A DNA stretch of 64,000 nt from Ascidia mentula (taxonomy: Eukaryota > Chordata > Ascidiacea > Phlebobranchia > Ascidiidae). A model generated the notes under the pieces. It had not been told where the DNA came from and ran no database searches. It saw only the letters and a program-made list of their open reading frames with translations. Location: contig OX387199.1 of assembly GCA_947561715.1 (NCBI GenBank), positions 14,141,001 through 14,205,000 on the forward strand, written 5' to 3'. The position numbers were made by a program, and so were the translations under genes. Of this stretch, positions 33,693 to 44,632 are shown piece after piece (the stretch's first letter is position 1; each line of letters opens with the position of its first letter).

Positions 33693-34620
33693 ATGAGCTT
33701 CGCTAGTGCTGTTTCCAGGCCTGCTGTTTCGGCCGGGAAAAGTGTGAAAGAGAATGATCCGTTTGCAACGGATGACAACCTAGATGTGAAGGCCCGAATC
33801 AATCCGAAGTGAGTGTCCATGGGTGATAGCGGCAGAGCAGTGTATGCCACGGCACACCAAGGATAAAGATGCCAGCATTGCTGGAATATGCCCCTGAAAA
33901 GCGGGGATGGAAGGTGTATGACGACCATAACGTCTATGGTGGCAAAAAGGGGTTTATTATGAAGGCATCGGCTTTGGCCACAAACCCTATCCCAGAGCGC
34001 CTAAGGAAGAAACTAATTGAGGTGAACAATGTAAATTAATGGGACAAAGTTTTGCAACTAACAACAAAGAAAGAAAGAAAGAAAGAAAAGCGGCTGCAAA
34101 AGCAGATGCGGGCGATGCCACCAGAAGCGGCAAGACGTCAGAGGCGAGGGCAGGTGCGAAGACGTCAGAAACGACTGATAACAACGCCGTTACAACTCCA
34201 AGTGTGGCTCTCCTTGACAAGAAGACACTAATGTCAATGTTGGCCGACACCGCCACAACGTCATCATTAACAACAACATCAACAACAGCTGATATCCCGG
34301 TAGCGACCTCTACCCCCAAGGCAAACCGGGACAACCAAGGCTTCACCGAGGTCACTCGCCGCAACAAACGGAAGAGCAGCCCTGGAACACAACGCATGTT
34401 GACAACATGCTGTAACACGGAATACACTACAGGCAAGAACATTGCACATGAGATGCCAGTGCGGCCACTGAGCCTCCCAAGATGCTTACGCGAGCCCCTC
34501 GCGGTATGCAAACAATAATTGTAGAAGGCTGCTCATCGCATGCGGTTGCGGCGAGACAGGGAGAGAAACTCACTACATGTTTGGCACTTATCCCTCATGA
34601 TTTTAATTCTACCTGTTTTT
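33693..34620 (+). pseudogene. LINE ORF1 (Gag-like) relic, plus strand
   Basis: An ATG at 33693 begins MSFASAVSRPAVSAGKSVKE with NDPFATDD, like the ORF1 N-termini of the minus-strand LINE family at 42-64 kb. A frame change follows; GWKVYDDHNVYGGKKGFIMK and ATNPIPERLRKK correspond to the central RNA-binding region. 34039-34518 carries the low-complexity Thr/Ala linker and TCCNTEYTTGK, the start of the Cys-rich C-terminus, and EKLTTCLALIPHDFNST (about 34560-34610) its end. Several frameshifts, no ORF2 after it. The (GAAA)n run at 34067-34090 probably arose within the linker. It is the only copy of this group on the plus strand. Confidence 0.6.
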
Positions 34621-34663
34621 AACGATTAAAAAAGAATAATCAGATACTAAACAATATTTTTTT

Positions 34664-35225
34664 TTACTCCCTCACAAGATATTCATTGTTATGATATGCA
34701 AACCAAGAGCATTGTTGCAGTGGTTTAAATCCAGATCTAATTTTGTCTTTCAAGCAACCCAGGTAGCTTTCAACCAAACAACCATACTTTTGACAGTCCT
34801 GAACCAAGTGAATTAGAGAATGTACATTATTGCCATAAAGTACAACAGTTTCATGCACAAAGTTTTAAAGCAGATCACTGGCAGTTTTTGAAAGTAGGAC
34901 AATTCTTATCTAAAAAAAACCTGAAGGCACAGGAAAGTTTAAGAAAATGAATGTATCTCTCATGTGTTACAGCATTGCTGTTTTTAAGAACCACTGGTCC
35001 CACATTTAACATGAATAGCCTAAACTCCATTGCTTTCCAATATATTATATATTTTAGTGGTCGTAACTTTCGATTAAACTTATCTGGAACAAATGGTTGA
35101 CATGCCAAAATACTGAAATAATCACATTTACAGCCTGGGAGGACAACTTTGCATGTAACCGATGTGGTGTTCCTTTCCACCACAGAAGTAACCGTCGCAT
35201 CACTCCCAAGCAACCTAAGTGCATA
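34664..35225 (-). pseudogene. CACTA/EnSpm-like transposase C-terminal exon, broken
   Basis: Minus strand from about 35225 reads RLLGSDATVTSVVERNTTS, then LACQPFVPDKFNRKLRPLKY, IIYWKAMEFRLFMLNVGPVV and, further down, GNNVHSLIHLVQDCQKYGCL and FESYLGCLKDKIR. The order W-K-A-x-E-F-R ... G-P-V-V-L ... N-V-H-x-L-I-H-L ... E-S-Y-L-x-x-L-K matches animal transposases related to the DUF4218 region of CACTA elements. The superfamily name is from memory of that arrangement and is the less certain part. Two frameshifts (about 34860-34880 and 34740-34760). A possible acceptor lies at 35226-35232. Confidence 0.5.
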
Positions 35226-35520
35226 TAGTCTAAAATAAAACCCTACACCATGTCAACATTTTTTTGTAGACAGAATTGACACACCCATTTGATGCTGCTT
35301 ATTACTAATATCCAGTATGTGATTTAATGCATTTAAGACTAGAGCATCACAAACGTAAATTCCATAGTTTGCATGTTACAGTATCAATTATAACCGGATT
35401 TTCAGTGAGATTGTCTAAATCTTTAAGGTATTGTTACGTCACAGTCAAGTAGTGTGTTATGTTCCATTACCATTTCCTTCCAAGGAAAAAAAAACCTATG
35501 AGAACATTTGTAAATTAAAG

Positions 35521-35708
35521 ATGGCGTTGGCAGATGTAAATGTACGCGAGCTTGCGCGATTAGGGGTTTTGCATGATTTAGAAAAGGAAATTTCATTTTG
35601 TAGAGAGCAGGGAATTTTATGCACCGAGGCTACATGCCCGCAATGTCATTCACAAATGCGGGAAGTTCAGTGGGAGCGTTGCAGTGATAGACGAATTTGG
35701 AGGTGTTG
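35521..35708 (+). pseudogene. ISXO2/Merlin-like transposase N-terminal exon
   Basis: Reads MALADVNVRELARLGVLHDL then EKEISFCREQGILCTEATCP and QCHSQMREVQWERCSDRRIW. The C-x-x-C ... W-R-C pattern after an acidic helical N-terminus is the zinc-ribbon start of ISXO2/IS1016-type (Merlin) transposases. The exon ends at a good donor (TG|GTAAGT, 35709). The catalytic domain was not found downstream; 35709-36380 holds only short pieces such as KTLGCPKYRCFTGSKMFCEH (about 36090-36150), which I cannot place. Confidence 0.4.
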
Positions 35709-36384
35709 GTAAGTCTCGGCGATTTAGACATTGCGTGGCAATACCGAGGCGATTGCTAATTTCTGAAGGTGTTACTGATACACGGTAGGTTGTATTATTT
35801 CTCATTCCTTGACAGCACGAGTCCAATTATGAAGCAAAAAATACATAACTCAGTTTTCAAAAATCGCTTCATCTAACCTTAAAGCCGTCTTCAATTAAAT
35901 CATACGGTGAGTTAAATTCTACTTTCGGTTTGAAATAAAAGATACATGTAACAGCTCTGTGCAACGGAATAATGCTGGCATTGTGATAACTATCTGGTAA
36001 TATATGTGTATACATGTTGTCATTGGTTACTTACAGTTGCCAACAAGTTGCATACAAAGTATACTATCAAAAAGGCAAGTAAAGAAATAAGAAAAACTCT
36101 TGGATGTCCAAAGTACAGGTGTTTCACAGGAAGCAAGATGTTTTGTGAACATTGTAAAGAACAAGTTCACAACAAACATTGATTTGAGTAAAATGGTGAG
36201 TAGATGGTTTAGCTTTTTCATGCAAGAAAAATGGTGAAACATTGCAGTAAGCGTATTGGAGAATGTGCAAACATTCAGGCAAGTTCAATGTAAAAAAGAA
36301 GGCTTGTTTTTTTAAGAAGTAAAATGCAAAATTGCCGCAACTAACTTACACAAGATTGAGATTTTGCAAGTTTTGCCCCTCAAC

Positions 36385-37185
36385 AAGCTGGTGGAACACA
36401 CTTGGGCTCCTTCGTGGATGGCCCTTGTCAAAATTGGAAGAAGGCATTAGACAGTTTCAAAAATCATGCCCTGACATCCTACCACGGTTTTTCGGCAGCG
36501 AAAGCAGCTTCCTTTCTGGAAATGGGTGGCACATCTGTAAACGACTTGATGCGGCACCAGAAACATACTTTCTCGAGAAAATCTATGTTCCATTCATCAA
36601 GTCCATGCATGATGAACTTTGCGCAAGGTGTTCCTCTTCAGTTATTACCGTCGTAACATTTCATGGACTTTTTCCGTTTTTTTTTAGGTAAGTTACTCAA
36701 ATCTGAATTTCATTGCTACCATTTTTCAGATAATCGTAATGAAGTGAACATCACGGAATTCATGGCAATGTATGGTCAACACCTTGGAAGCCCAGTCATT
36801 GTTCACGCTGAAGTCCAACTTTGGCACAGAAAATGGGAGGGGGTACAAAAAACTGAAAGGCCTGATACAGCACTTGGTGCTTATCTGAGTACAGACAGCT
36901 CTTAAGGTACAAAAACAAAGACAATTAACAAATAAAACACCAACACACATATAAACAAATGATTTACAGATAATATCGACTCTTCCTGTCACTACAGCAA
37001 CAGCAGAGAGGTCATTTTTCAACTTACGTCGCAACAAAACCCAGTTGCGCAACACAATGGCTGAGGATCCCCTGAACGGGCTGGAATTACTTGCCGTGCA
37101 CAGAGGCATTCCGGTGGGAACCGAAAGTGTCATTGGGGCTTTTGCGGAGGCAAAAGCACCGCGGTTAAACATTGTGCTATAGTCT
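36385..37185 (+). pseudogene. hAT transposase relic (TTF finger/DUF4371 type)
   Basis: 36402-36500 reads SFVDGPCQNWKKALDSFKNH, the F-x-x-G-F-x-N-W-K-K-A block of TTF-type zinc-finger hAT proteins. 36550-36700 in another frame gives PETYFLEKIYVPFIKSMHDE, part of the core. After a GT-AG intron (about 36688-36729) comes VEHI..., IVHAEVQLWHRKWEG and PDTALGAYLST, then (36970-37182) IISTLPVTTATAERSFFNLR, RNKTQLRNTMAEDPLNGLEL, the hAT dimerisation block with the catalytic Glu (TAERSF). The middle of the RNase H domain is missing. Similar to ZMYM6/THAP-like domesticated families, but broken here. Confidence 0.65.
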
Positions 37186-37194
37186 GTTTCTGCC

Positions 37195-37290
37195 GAGGTT
37201 GACCGCTGTCCCTCATTGTTCGTGTTATATACACGCCCTGCCAGTAGTACCTGTCGAGGTTGACTGCTGTCCCTCATTGTACCTGTTACA
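37195..37290. repeat. Two-copy short direct repeat
   Basis: GAGGTTGACYGCTGTCCCTC followed by ATTGT occurs twice, about 65 bp apart (37195-37222 and 37255-37283), just after the hAT relic. Confidence 0.6.
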
Positions 37291-37554
37291 TTTTTACTGC
37301 AACAAAACTGGTTTCATAACCAAAACGTGGCCAGTGAAAAACACAACTTATGTGCCCTTAATTACCAAACATTGCAATGTGTTTCAAAACAATCACGCTT
37401 GTGCGTCAAAGCACCTGTCGTGCTACTTATCGTTTGTTTTCGCGAGAAAAAATGTTGACAATGCTTTTCCATTAAGCCATACTTAATGAGACTATTTACT
37501 GATTGGGGTCTTTTTGCTCAGAGAGATGGCGGGTACTTAGATCAAGTCCATAGA

Positions 37555-37720
37555 AACAAGGGAATATTGGTGCCAATGATGTTGACTATGGAGTAAATGG
37601 TAAACTTGTTGAGGGAGCTTGGCGACAAGAGGAAAATGCTTCCCAACATCCAAGATTTCACCACCATTCATTGTATGCAAGGCAAATAAGAGATTTGCCT
37701 ATGCCGTAAGGATTGCTTGG
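37555..37720 (+). pseudogene. Harbinger nuclease C-terminal fragment (tentative)
   Basis: Reads VDYGVNGKLVEGAWRQEENA followed by RFHHHSLYARQIRDL, close to the G-x-W-R ... A-x-x-x-R-x-x-L end of Harbinger nucleases. No catalytic residues lie nearby, so only the extreme C-terminus remains. Confidence 0.35.
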
Positions 37721-38135
37721 CAGCACGACCCAGATTGCTTTTTTATGTTACAGTAAATGCATACTAAATGTTGGCATGTAGAAAAATGAAGATTGAAGAG
37801 GTATTTAAAGGATATGAAAGAACCCTGCAAATGAATAGAACAGAACACTGGCAGTAATATACTAAAGAAAGTGAACAGTGAAATGAAAAGAACAGTACCA
37901 ATACTTGTGTTTCATGTAAATTACAGTCGAACATGTAAAAAAGAACTGAAAGCAGTTTGATACTTGCATATTTACAATTTATACAAAGCTATACAATCTC
38001 GCACTTTCCTGCATCTCAACTTAATAATCTGCCAGTACGTGAGTAATGGCTACAAAAGCTTTATGCATGTTATTTGGCATTGCATTTGATCTTTTAAGAT
38101 GAAAGCCAAAGCTAAAATGCTGTTATACATTAGAA

Positions 38136-38179
38136 ATAGTAAACGTTTCGAACACTAACTGCGTTCATTACAGTACTAC
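38136..38179 (-). ncRNA. Hammerhead-like motif, core mutated, left arm of the Penelope-like element
   Basis: The minus-strand copy has the same helices as the right arm (GTAGTA with ATAGTA-complement, GAACGC with GTGTTC) and GAAA, but the core reads CTGTAATG instead of CTGATGATG. It lies 3' of the Penelope frame in sense orientation. Probably inactive. Confidence 0.4.
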
Positions 38180-38440
38180 AATGAGTGCATGCAAGAAAAG
38201 CGTCAGGATAATACAGGACTAAGCAGGCAGAAGGGAAACAGCAGCAGCACCAACGCGCAACAAGCCAGAGGCATGTCGCGTGACAACAACATGGGAGCAC
38301 AGCAGCGACGTCATCGATGTGTCAGGCCGCTGTACGGACCTAGATGTTGAATAGGTAAAGCGGTTTTGAGCTATCATCCACGTTCAGAACTGGTTTGTGG
38401 TGTTGGATGTACAGTGTTTCCAGAATTAGTAATTTAGATT

Positions 38441-39103
38441 TTATATTACAGGTGTGTAAAACTTTGGGCAAATTGAATTTAACCTGATGATCCGAATTTT
38501 CCCACAGGTGGTTACTGACCTCGCTTTCAGCTTTCGTAGAAGGATGATGCTCCTGTTGCGTGTGGTCTCACCAATGTAAGTGGCCCCACAGGAGCAGGTG
38601 AGTTGGTACACAACATTACAGCGATGGAGAAGCTGTTGCTTGTCTTTAAAGTTGAAGAGTTTGGAGAGGGAAATGGTATCGTGGATCATGCGCAGTTTGA
38701 TGGGAAGAAAGCTGCGTGTGTTAATGAATTGTCGTAATTCCTGACGTATGTAATAGTTTACAGGGCCAAGGAAGGGCAGTCGAAATACCAAGTACTTGGT
38801 TGGTGCTTGAGGAGGGGGGGTCGGTGGGCTCACGTTCACGGTAGCATACCGACAATTGAGGTAACGCCTAATGCAAGTGGAGATGAAATGGGATGGAAAG
38901 CCATTGTTAATGAGCATGCGAGAGATATTACAGTACTCAGCATGCAATCCTTGGTAAGTGGAGCAGATTTTGTACGCTCTATGTAAAAGGCAATTGACTA
39001 GGTTTCGTTTATAGATGAAAGGCACGAAACTAGACCATTTGGTGCTGCTGCTGTTTCCCTTCTGCCTGCTTAGTCCTTTATTACCCTGACGCTTTTCTTG
39101 CAT
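38441..39103 (-). pseudogene. Penelope-like protein, C-terminal part with GIY-YIG domain
   Basis: The 220-residue frame starts in the right inverted arm. Residues about 25-130 match the RT thumb region: FVPFIYKRNLVNCLLHRAYK, INNGFPSHFISTCIRRYLN, then YLVFRLPFLGPVNYYIRQEL and IHDTISLSKLFNFKDKQQLL. Residues about 165-190 carry the GIY-YIG type motif VVYQLTCSCGATYIGETTRN with TYIG, preceded by the CxC-type finger and followed by a short arginine-bearing helix. After about residue 195 the frame departs from the family. The RT catalytic motifs are absent, so the fragment has no reverse-transcriptase activity. GIY-YIG nicks target DNA in this class. Confidence 0.75.
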
Positions 39104-39112
39104 GCACTCATT

Positions 39113-39157
39113 GTAGTACTGATGATGAACGCAGTTAGTGTTCGAAACGTTTACTAT
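39113..39157 (+). ncRNA. Hammerhead-ribozyme-like motif D in the right arm
   Basis: Core CTGATGA (39119-39125) and GAAA (39144-39147). Helix I: GTAGTA (39113-39118) with TACTAT (39152-39157), the last pair G-U. Helix II: GAACGC (39127-39132) with GTGTTC (39138-39143), one G-U, loop AGTTA; again one extra U (39126) after the core. Helix III: palindrome ACGT (39147-39150), followed by T before the cleavage point. Same layout as motifs A and B with different, compensated helices. Confidence 0.55.
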
Positions 39158-39199
39158 TACTAATGTATAACAGCATTTTAGCTTTGGCTTTCATCTTCA

Positions 39200-39567
39200 A
39201 AGTTATTAACTCCAAATATTTTGCACCCATTTCAGTTGTTCAGAAATCAAAGCATTGGTTGGTGCAGAGTTTCACCCGATTGTTCCTGTGCAAAATCATT
39301 GTAATTAAATGATTTTACATATCCTCTTGCTGGGTTTAAACACTATTACTGATAGATCCACACCCGCAGACTTTCTTCTCTTTTAACGACCGAGTAAACT
39401 TGCTGTTCACATGTAGTCTCGATGGTCGAGTGGCATCCTGCGTTTCCGTGCGTGCGATCGTCGAAGGCGAGACCAGTAGAGTCACGTGATGTTATTAATT
39501 AAATTATTCACTATCACGAAATATGGTTAGAATTATTAACAAAAAATATTTATTAAAATGTTAGAAT
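39200..39567. other. Spacer, nothing recognised
   Basis: No element ends or coding signal found. Confidence 0.4.
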
Positions 39568-40778
39568 CGCCTGGGCGGCATAGCAACCTCGTTGGAAAGC
39601 CTCTTGCGTATTTCAAAAGATTACTGAACGAACTGAAATGCTAAAGATGACAACGACTGATAAAGCCCTTCTTACATCTTCTTATAATACAATAGCAGAA
39701 GATTTAGTGAAACCTTGCATGATTGCAGCTGCTACATAGGTTTTGAGTCCGGGAGCAGCTAAAAAACTTCAAGCCATTCCACTTTCAAATGACACGGTTA
39801 AAAGAAAAATAATGGATATGGCAGTTGATGTTGAACAAGCAAAGGAATCAAAATATTTCGCTATACAACTTCGCGAATCTACAGACTTGAGCAATTGTGC
39901 TTTTCTTAATTGCTTTGTTCGGTATGAGAATGAATGAAGTATCATTGAAGAATTTTATTGTTGTCTCCAACTACCTGGACGGATTTCGGTCTCTCAATAA
40001 CTATGTGCAAGAGCAAGGTTTAGATTGGGGGAAATGTGTCTGTGTTTGTGACTGGATGTCATTCGGGTGTAACTGTGAAAATTAGAGAAGTGGCAAACAA
40101 AGATTTGCTGATCACACACTGCGTTTTTATCTGCCAAAAAACCGTCTCCTAAATTGAACGGCGCAGTGAAGATCATAAATGTTATACGTGGCCGAGGATT
40201 GCACTTCAGGCTCTAGGTTCGCGACATAAATATCTGTTACTTCATTCAGAAGTAAGGTGGCTCTCGAGAGAATGAGTTCTCGATGGCTCACTTGAGTTGA
40301 GAGAAGAAGCCTAGCAACTTTTACGTGAAATAAATTTTCAACTAAAAGAATTCTTATTCGATGAGTTGCGGACATATTAAGTCGCACGCACATTAACATA
40401 ACGTAACAAAAGTGATGCTTTCAAAAATGTACTAGAGTTTTAAGAGTAGCAATGTGCAGAAAGACTATGTCGATATGTTTGCAAGACTTCGTGGCAAATT
40501 CTTTGCTGTTGGAAGTCAACAAGAGCTAGGCATCAGTTGTGACAAATATTTTCCAAAAACTGCAGATCCTCGAAAGGGAATTTTTTGGTTTGTTAATCCT
40601 TTTGCAAATGATATCAAACAGAGAGCAGCAAACTTCTCATTAAATGTAATTTTTCATACTTCTGAATTGCATATTTTTGTCGTAATTACAGTTTGGGTTG
40701 ATTTTGAAAGTCCACCGGTCCGCAAAACTTGTTTTGGAAGTTTAACGGTCCACAAACTTAAAAGGTTGAGAACCATTG
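39568..40778 (+). pseudogene. hAT transposase relic, ZBED5/SCAND3-like, with right terminal repeat
   Basis: Pieces in order: KPLAYFKRLLNELK (39595-39640), TTDKALLTSSYNTIAEDLVK, LQAIPLSNDTVKRKIMDMAV, SKYFAIQLRESTDLSNCAFL (first catalytic block; D of E-S-T-D kept), LDWGKCVCVCDWMSF, GCHSGVTVKIREVANKDLLI then THCVF, SEVRWLSR-like HSE block (about 40235-40260) and DKYFPKTADPRKGIFWFVNP (40540-40610). This is the ZBED5/GTF2IRD2-type hAT order. The dimerisation end is missing. The sequence closes with AAAGGTTGAGAACCATTG (40761-40778), the complement of the common hAT end CARTGGTTCTCAACC. Multiple stops and frameshifts; left end not found. Confidence 0.65.
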
Positions 40779-42675
40779 CTCTAAATGGCGAAGACCGGGA
40801 TTTTCAAAGTTGACTGAAAGAAGAATCCAATGTCTTTTAGTTATCCAGACAAAAAAAATCATTTGTTTCTTGTCAAGGGAGACACCACTCCATAGTCTTT
40901 TAATAGAACAGTTTTGCAATAATGTTAGGACAACCATCGAACATACATGCAGTGTATGGCTGTTTGCAGTGGTTAATATCCACAAGTAACTACAGGAGTG
41001 AAATCTTAGTAGTCTTTGGATTAAGAAGACCTTCTCACAGTCTGGCAATAAAGGTTCAACTGCTTTTAGGTCCACCATACAGAGAGAATGGGGACCATTT
41101 TGGAACAATTGCTGATCAACCTTGCTCTGTTTGCTTACAATCTGTGATGTTTTCATTTTTTAATGCGATTCCTCTGTGAATGAGGGTGGTTCGACAAAGT
41201 CGTCATCCATGGGTTCTGCAATTAAGTGTTTTGTTTTTTTTCGTCACGAACCCCGTTTACCTCAAGACAGCTTCGAAGCTGACTTTCCTAAGAGAAAAAG
41301 GCAAGCGTCTTATGCCGTCTCAGCCTTCGACAGTGGTTTACGGGACAACTTAAAGCGATCAAGTCAGCTTAAACCCAATTGCGACAAGTAGCGCGAAGAA
41401 GTTTAGGTAATTTGTTTATGAGGGTTTGCTGTTTACAACAAAAAGTAATCAACTACAACTACATGTGTATGCTGCAGGGGATAGAAGTAGGAGCTTACTA
41501 AAGTTTTAGTACAATTTTGATCAGTATTACGCAAATGTTTAATGAATTGTGCAAGCATCAAGATACAAAAAAAGCAATATTTATTTTGAGGACGTAAGTT
41601 ATATTTTGAAAACCGGAAGGAAACAAATGCATTGCAGGGTTGCTGACACTTGCTTGAAAGAAGAATGATGTATCCGTAAATATGAGACTCCTGTCCCTCT
41701 TGATGTAGCATGTACATTTCCCATCACAATAAGAACCATTCTTAGTAACTTAAACTATTATTTGGTTTGGCACTGCCATACACTTCTGTTAACTGTTTTC
41801 AACAATCAACCATAAAATACAAAAGCAGGCTAATGTGAACCTTTTCGGTTTGTCAAAATAAAACAAATATGACAGGTACCTCATGACACAAGTTTATGTT
41901 ATGTAACTATCATATCTTCTGCATATTTGTTTCAAATTATTCAACATTGGCTGATATGAAAGATTCAATCAAGCCTTTTCTGACACTCAATTGTACATGG
42001 GATTAGACAGCTTCTGAAAATGATCCTGTGAAGAAGGACAGAGACAATTAATACAATTTTCACTTTATTGGTGTTGTTGTGAAGCATTGCATGAAAATTT
42101 ATACTTTTACTTTTATCAGAAGTTTAAAAAATATTGGTTGAAGCAGGCTTTCTAGTTAAATCATCTATTATATATCTGGCAAAGTAAACTCACATTATAA
42201 TCAAGGACCGATTTGCAGAAAGCCTTTAAAGGCGTAAACTCACTGGCAAAAACTTTTCTCTGCATGTTTAAATCAGTAATATTCATGATTTATTTAGTTC
42301 ATAGTCTGAATTTGCAGTCTGTCACCCCGAGACAGCTCAACCCTTTGGAGTCCCTGGCATCACCGGTGACCCCATGACTTTAAAGACCCATACAAGAAAG
42401 GACTTCAAAAGTAACAGAAAAACCACACCAACAGAACAAGTGCGCGACAGCACACAGTCAATCACTCACGCAAGCGTAGAGCGCGCAAGGTTCAGGGCAA
42501 CTTGCGTACCGCCATTGGCTCATGCCTATTAACACAAGTCTTAATTTCACAACATTCTCCCCAGCTATAAATTGTTGCCATAGCGCAGAGGTGGAACACC
42601 AAAATTGGAACGTGAAAATGACGATGAACAGGTTCTAGTGGCAAATTACTCGCGCGGCCATTGTGAGCAATATCG
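40779..42675. other. Spacer, nothing recognised
   Basis: A 132-residue minus-strand frame (40758-41156) overlaps the hAT end and has no recognised domain. A 71-residue plus frame at 41176-41391 is unassigned. Confidence 0.4.
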
Positions 42676-43960
42676 TCATTCACATTTGATGCTGTTGGTG
42701 ATGGTTGACGTTGTAGCGGTGTCAGCCGACTCGGGCTGCCGCATATTGTAGTGTACCGACTCTAATGTCTTCTTGTTTAATCCAACATTGGGCGCTGCGG
42801 CGCTAGAGGGTGTAAGCGCCTCTGCAGACTTCGCGCCGCTTTCAGTGACGTCAGCTGTCACGGTTGGCGGCGCACCTTCAGTGGCAACAGCTGCCACTCC
42901 TTTCTTGTTCACAGGTGTGGCGTAAGCTGTCACAACTGGAGTTGTATAAACAGCTTAATCGGCCGTCTCTGGAGCCTTCGCATTTTCATTTTATTTAACA
43001 CAAACACGCTACCACAGTACAAGACACGACTCACACATAAAGGGGAGCAAAGCGAAAAGGTAAAACAAACATGACAAATTACGTTGGACATTTCAGACAG
43101 TACACGACCATTTAGCAAGTACACAGTATTTGCTAAGAAAAATTCACAGTTATGTACTTTGTTCAAAAAATTAACAAATTTAGTAAAGGTCGGGTTCGTT
43201 TCCGCGTACTTGCTCATGTAAATAACATATCTTGCACATAACATCGCACAATTAAAAGTTTACTTGATATATCAAAATAAATTCCAAATAGTTTTTCTGC
43301 ATCTGTTGGATTTTGTCGTATTTTAGCGCTTAAAAATGAAATAACATTTCCCCACAATGACAATGGGGCGCGAACAAAAAAGATGATTCGCAATTTGCGT
43401 CGGGACGGCCTTATCAGCCGCCTCTGGCGCCTTCACGTGTGGCGTTGCGACGAGCGCACCTGCGTGCGCCATTGCCTACTCGCTCTTATTTTCTGCTTGG
43501 TGCTCCAGCACTTGCGTCTTTCGCTGCAGCTGCAGCCGGTTTTTGCTCTTGCGCATGTTTTGTAAAACTTGGCCACTCTCGTTTGACATGGACCATTTCA
43601 TGGCAAAAATCGCATTTCTTTAGCTGGCCTTCATATGTAACTTCGATAGTTTTTTATTTACCCAGGTGCTCGGGGATGTGATTTTGGGCCAAGAGCTCTT
43701 CATGATTATGAGGTATTTACCGCCATACACGCCTTCCACCCCTTTTTTACCGGGGCGAACTTCGACAAGAAGTTTAGCAGTGCTGCCATTTTAATGCACC
43801 TTTGACAAAAACACCCGAATTTCATCGTCGCAGTGGGCGTTAGCGTAAACTGGTGATATTGTGGTAGATCCCACATTTCCATCGGATATGAAGTTTATTA
43901 CAGTTGGGTGCCGTGCATCGAGTACCATTGTAGTCATATTGGGTGAGCCTCCGGCCACAA
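42676..43960 (-). pseudogene. LINE ORF1 fragment (copy 1), split by a LINE 3' end
   Basis: Minus strand from about 43960: TVINFISDGNVGSTTISPVY then ANAHCDDEIRVFLSKVH (central region), GVEGVYGGKYLIIMKSSWPK, a knuckle CDFCHEMVHVKREWPS (the last Cys is Trp) and an Ala-rich linker ending near 43410. After the insertion (42982-43408) the linker resumes at 42980 and continues as APPTVTADVTESGAK then NVGLNKKTLESVHYNMRQPE to 42676. Several stops. No ORF2 follows. Confidence 0.6.
42982..43408 (-). mobile_element. Short LINE 3'-end insertion inside copy 1
   Basis: Flanked by imperfect direct repeats of about 25 bp (42954-42980 and 43410-43435, both containing a GCCGYCTCTGGMGCCTTC-like core). On the minus strand it ends TGTGTTAAATAAAATGAAAA, a polyadenylation signal plus A-rich tail. 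No coding remains; family not identified. Confidence 0.5.
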
Positions 43961-44632
43961 TCCCATTGTTTTGTCTATAGGAAAGGTTTTGCGGCAGCAC
44001 TTGTTATTTTGTGCGTCTGGGGAATTGCTCTTACGTTTTTTGGCTTTAAATGGCTTGTGTGTGGTTGAAGTTGATGGGATTTCTTGTTTCTTCATCGTGG
44101 CGATTTCGGATGGGTGCTCTACGAAAATTGGTTGGGGTATTGAACATGGTGTGGTCTCTGATGTAGTAGAGGTATAGTCAGATGTCGAAAAGTCGGGTGA
44201 GGGGTCATCTGTTGTAGTGAAGGCTTCGGATTCTTGTCTTGTTGGGGGTTTTTCTTTATCGTCGACTTTGTCGGACTCGGGCAGGTCTTCTGTGGCGTTA
44301 GGCGCTTGGTCCATTGGCTCTATGTTGGTATCTTTATGGCCGTCTGCCTTGCAGTGGTCGAAGTTAGGTAGTTGCGACATGTGGAATGCCGAGACGAGGT
44401 GTTCCCCGAGCTCAAGCTCCTTTGGGATCGGGTTATTTTTAAGGGCTGGTCGTTTCATGATAAAGGCCCTCTTGTCGTTGCTAATTTTATATTGGTCGTG
44501 GAGTCGCCAACAATGGGACACTGGTGCATAGCGTCTCAGTAGTGCCTGGTTTGGTTGTTGTTTAATCTTGGGTGGTACATAGCTGAGCACCACTCTCTCC
44601 TCGTCATTGGTCAACGCATTAGCGTAGACCGC
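43934..44632 (-). pseudogene. LINE ORF1 fragment (copy 2)
   Basis: Frame of 226 residues. It enters at AVYANALTNDEERVVLSYVP within the RNA-binding centre, continues PKIKQQPNQALLRRYAPVSH, FIMKRPALKNNPIPKELELG, then a degraded knuckle FDHCKADGHKDTN, an acidic Ser/Thr-rich linker (KVDDKEKPPTRQESEAFTTT) and the first Cys pair NNKCCRKTFPID. At about 43960 it passes abruptly into copy 1. Upstream it is cut at 44633 by the 3' end of copy 3. Unlike other copies this stretch has no stop over 226 codons. Confidence 0.65.

Larger units (their letters stand above)
38096..39199 (-). mobile_element. Penelope-like element, truncated, with inverted flanking repeats
   Basis: Inverted arms of about 155 bp at 38096-38252 and 39041-39199 differ at only a few positions. 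Between them the minus strand encodes the C-terminal part of a Penelope-type protein (thumb plus GIY-YIG endonuclease). Penelope-like elements commonly have repeats in direct or inverted arrangement, and often hammerhead motifs in them, which both arms show here. The element is 5' truncated: RT fingers/palm are missing. Confidence 0.75.

Noticed and set aside
40758..41156. 132-residue minus-strand frame
   Set aside because: Overlaps the antisense of a hAT end; no domain seen.
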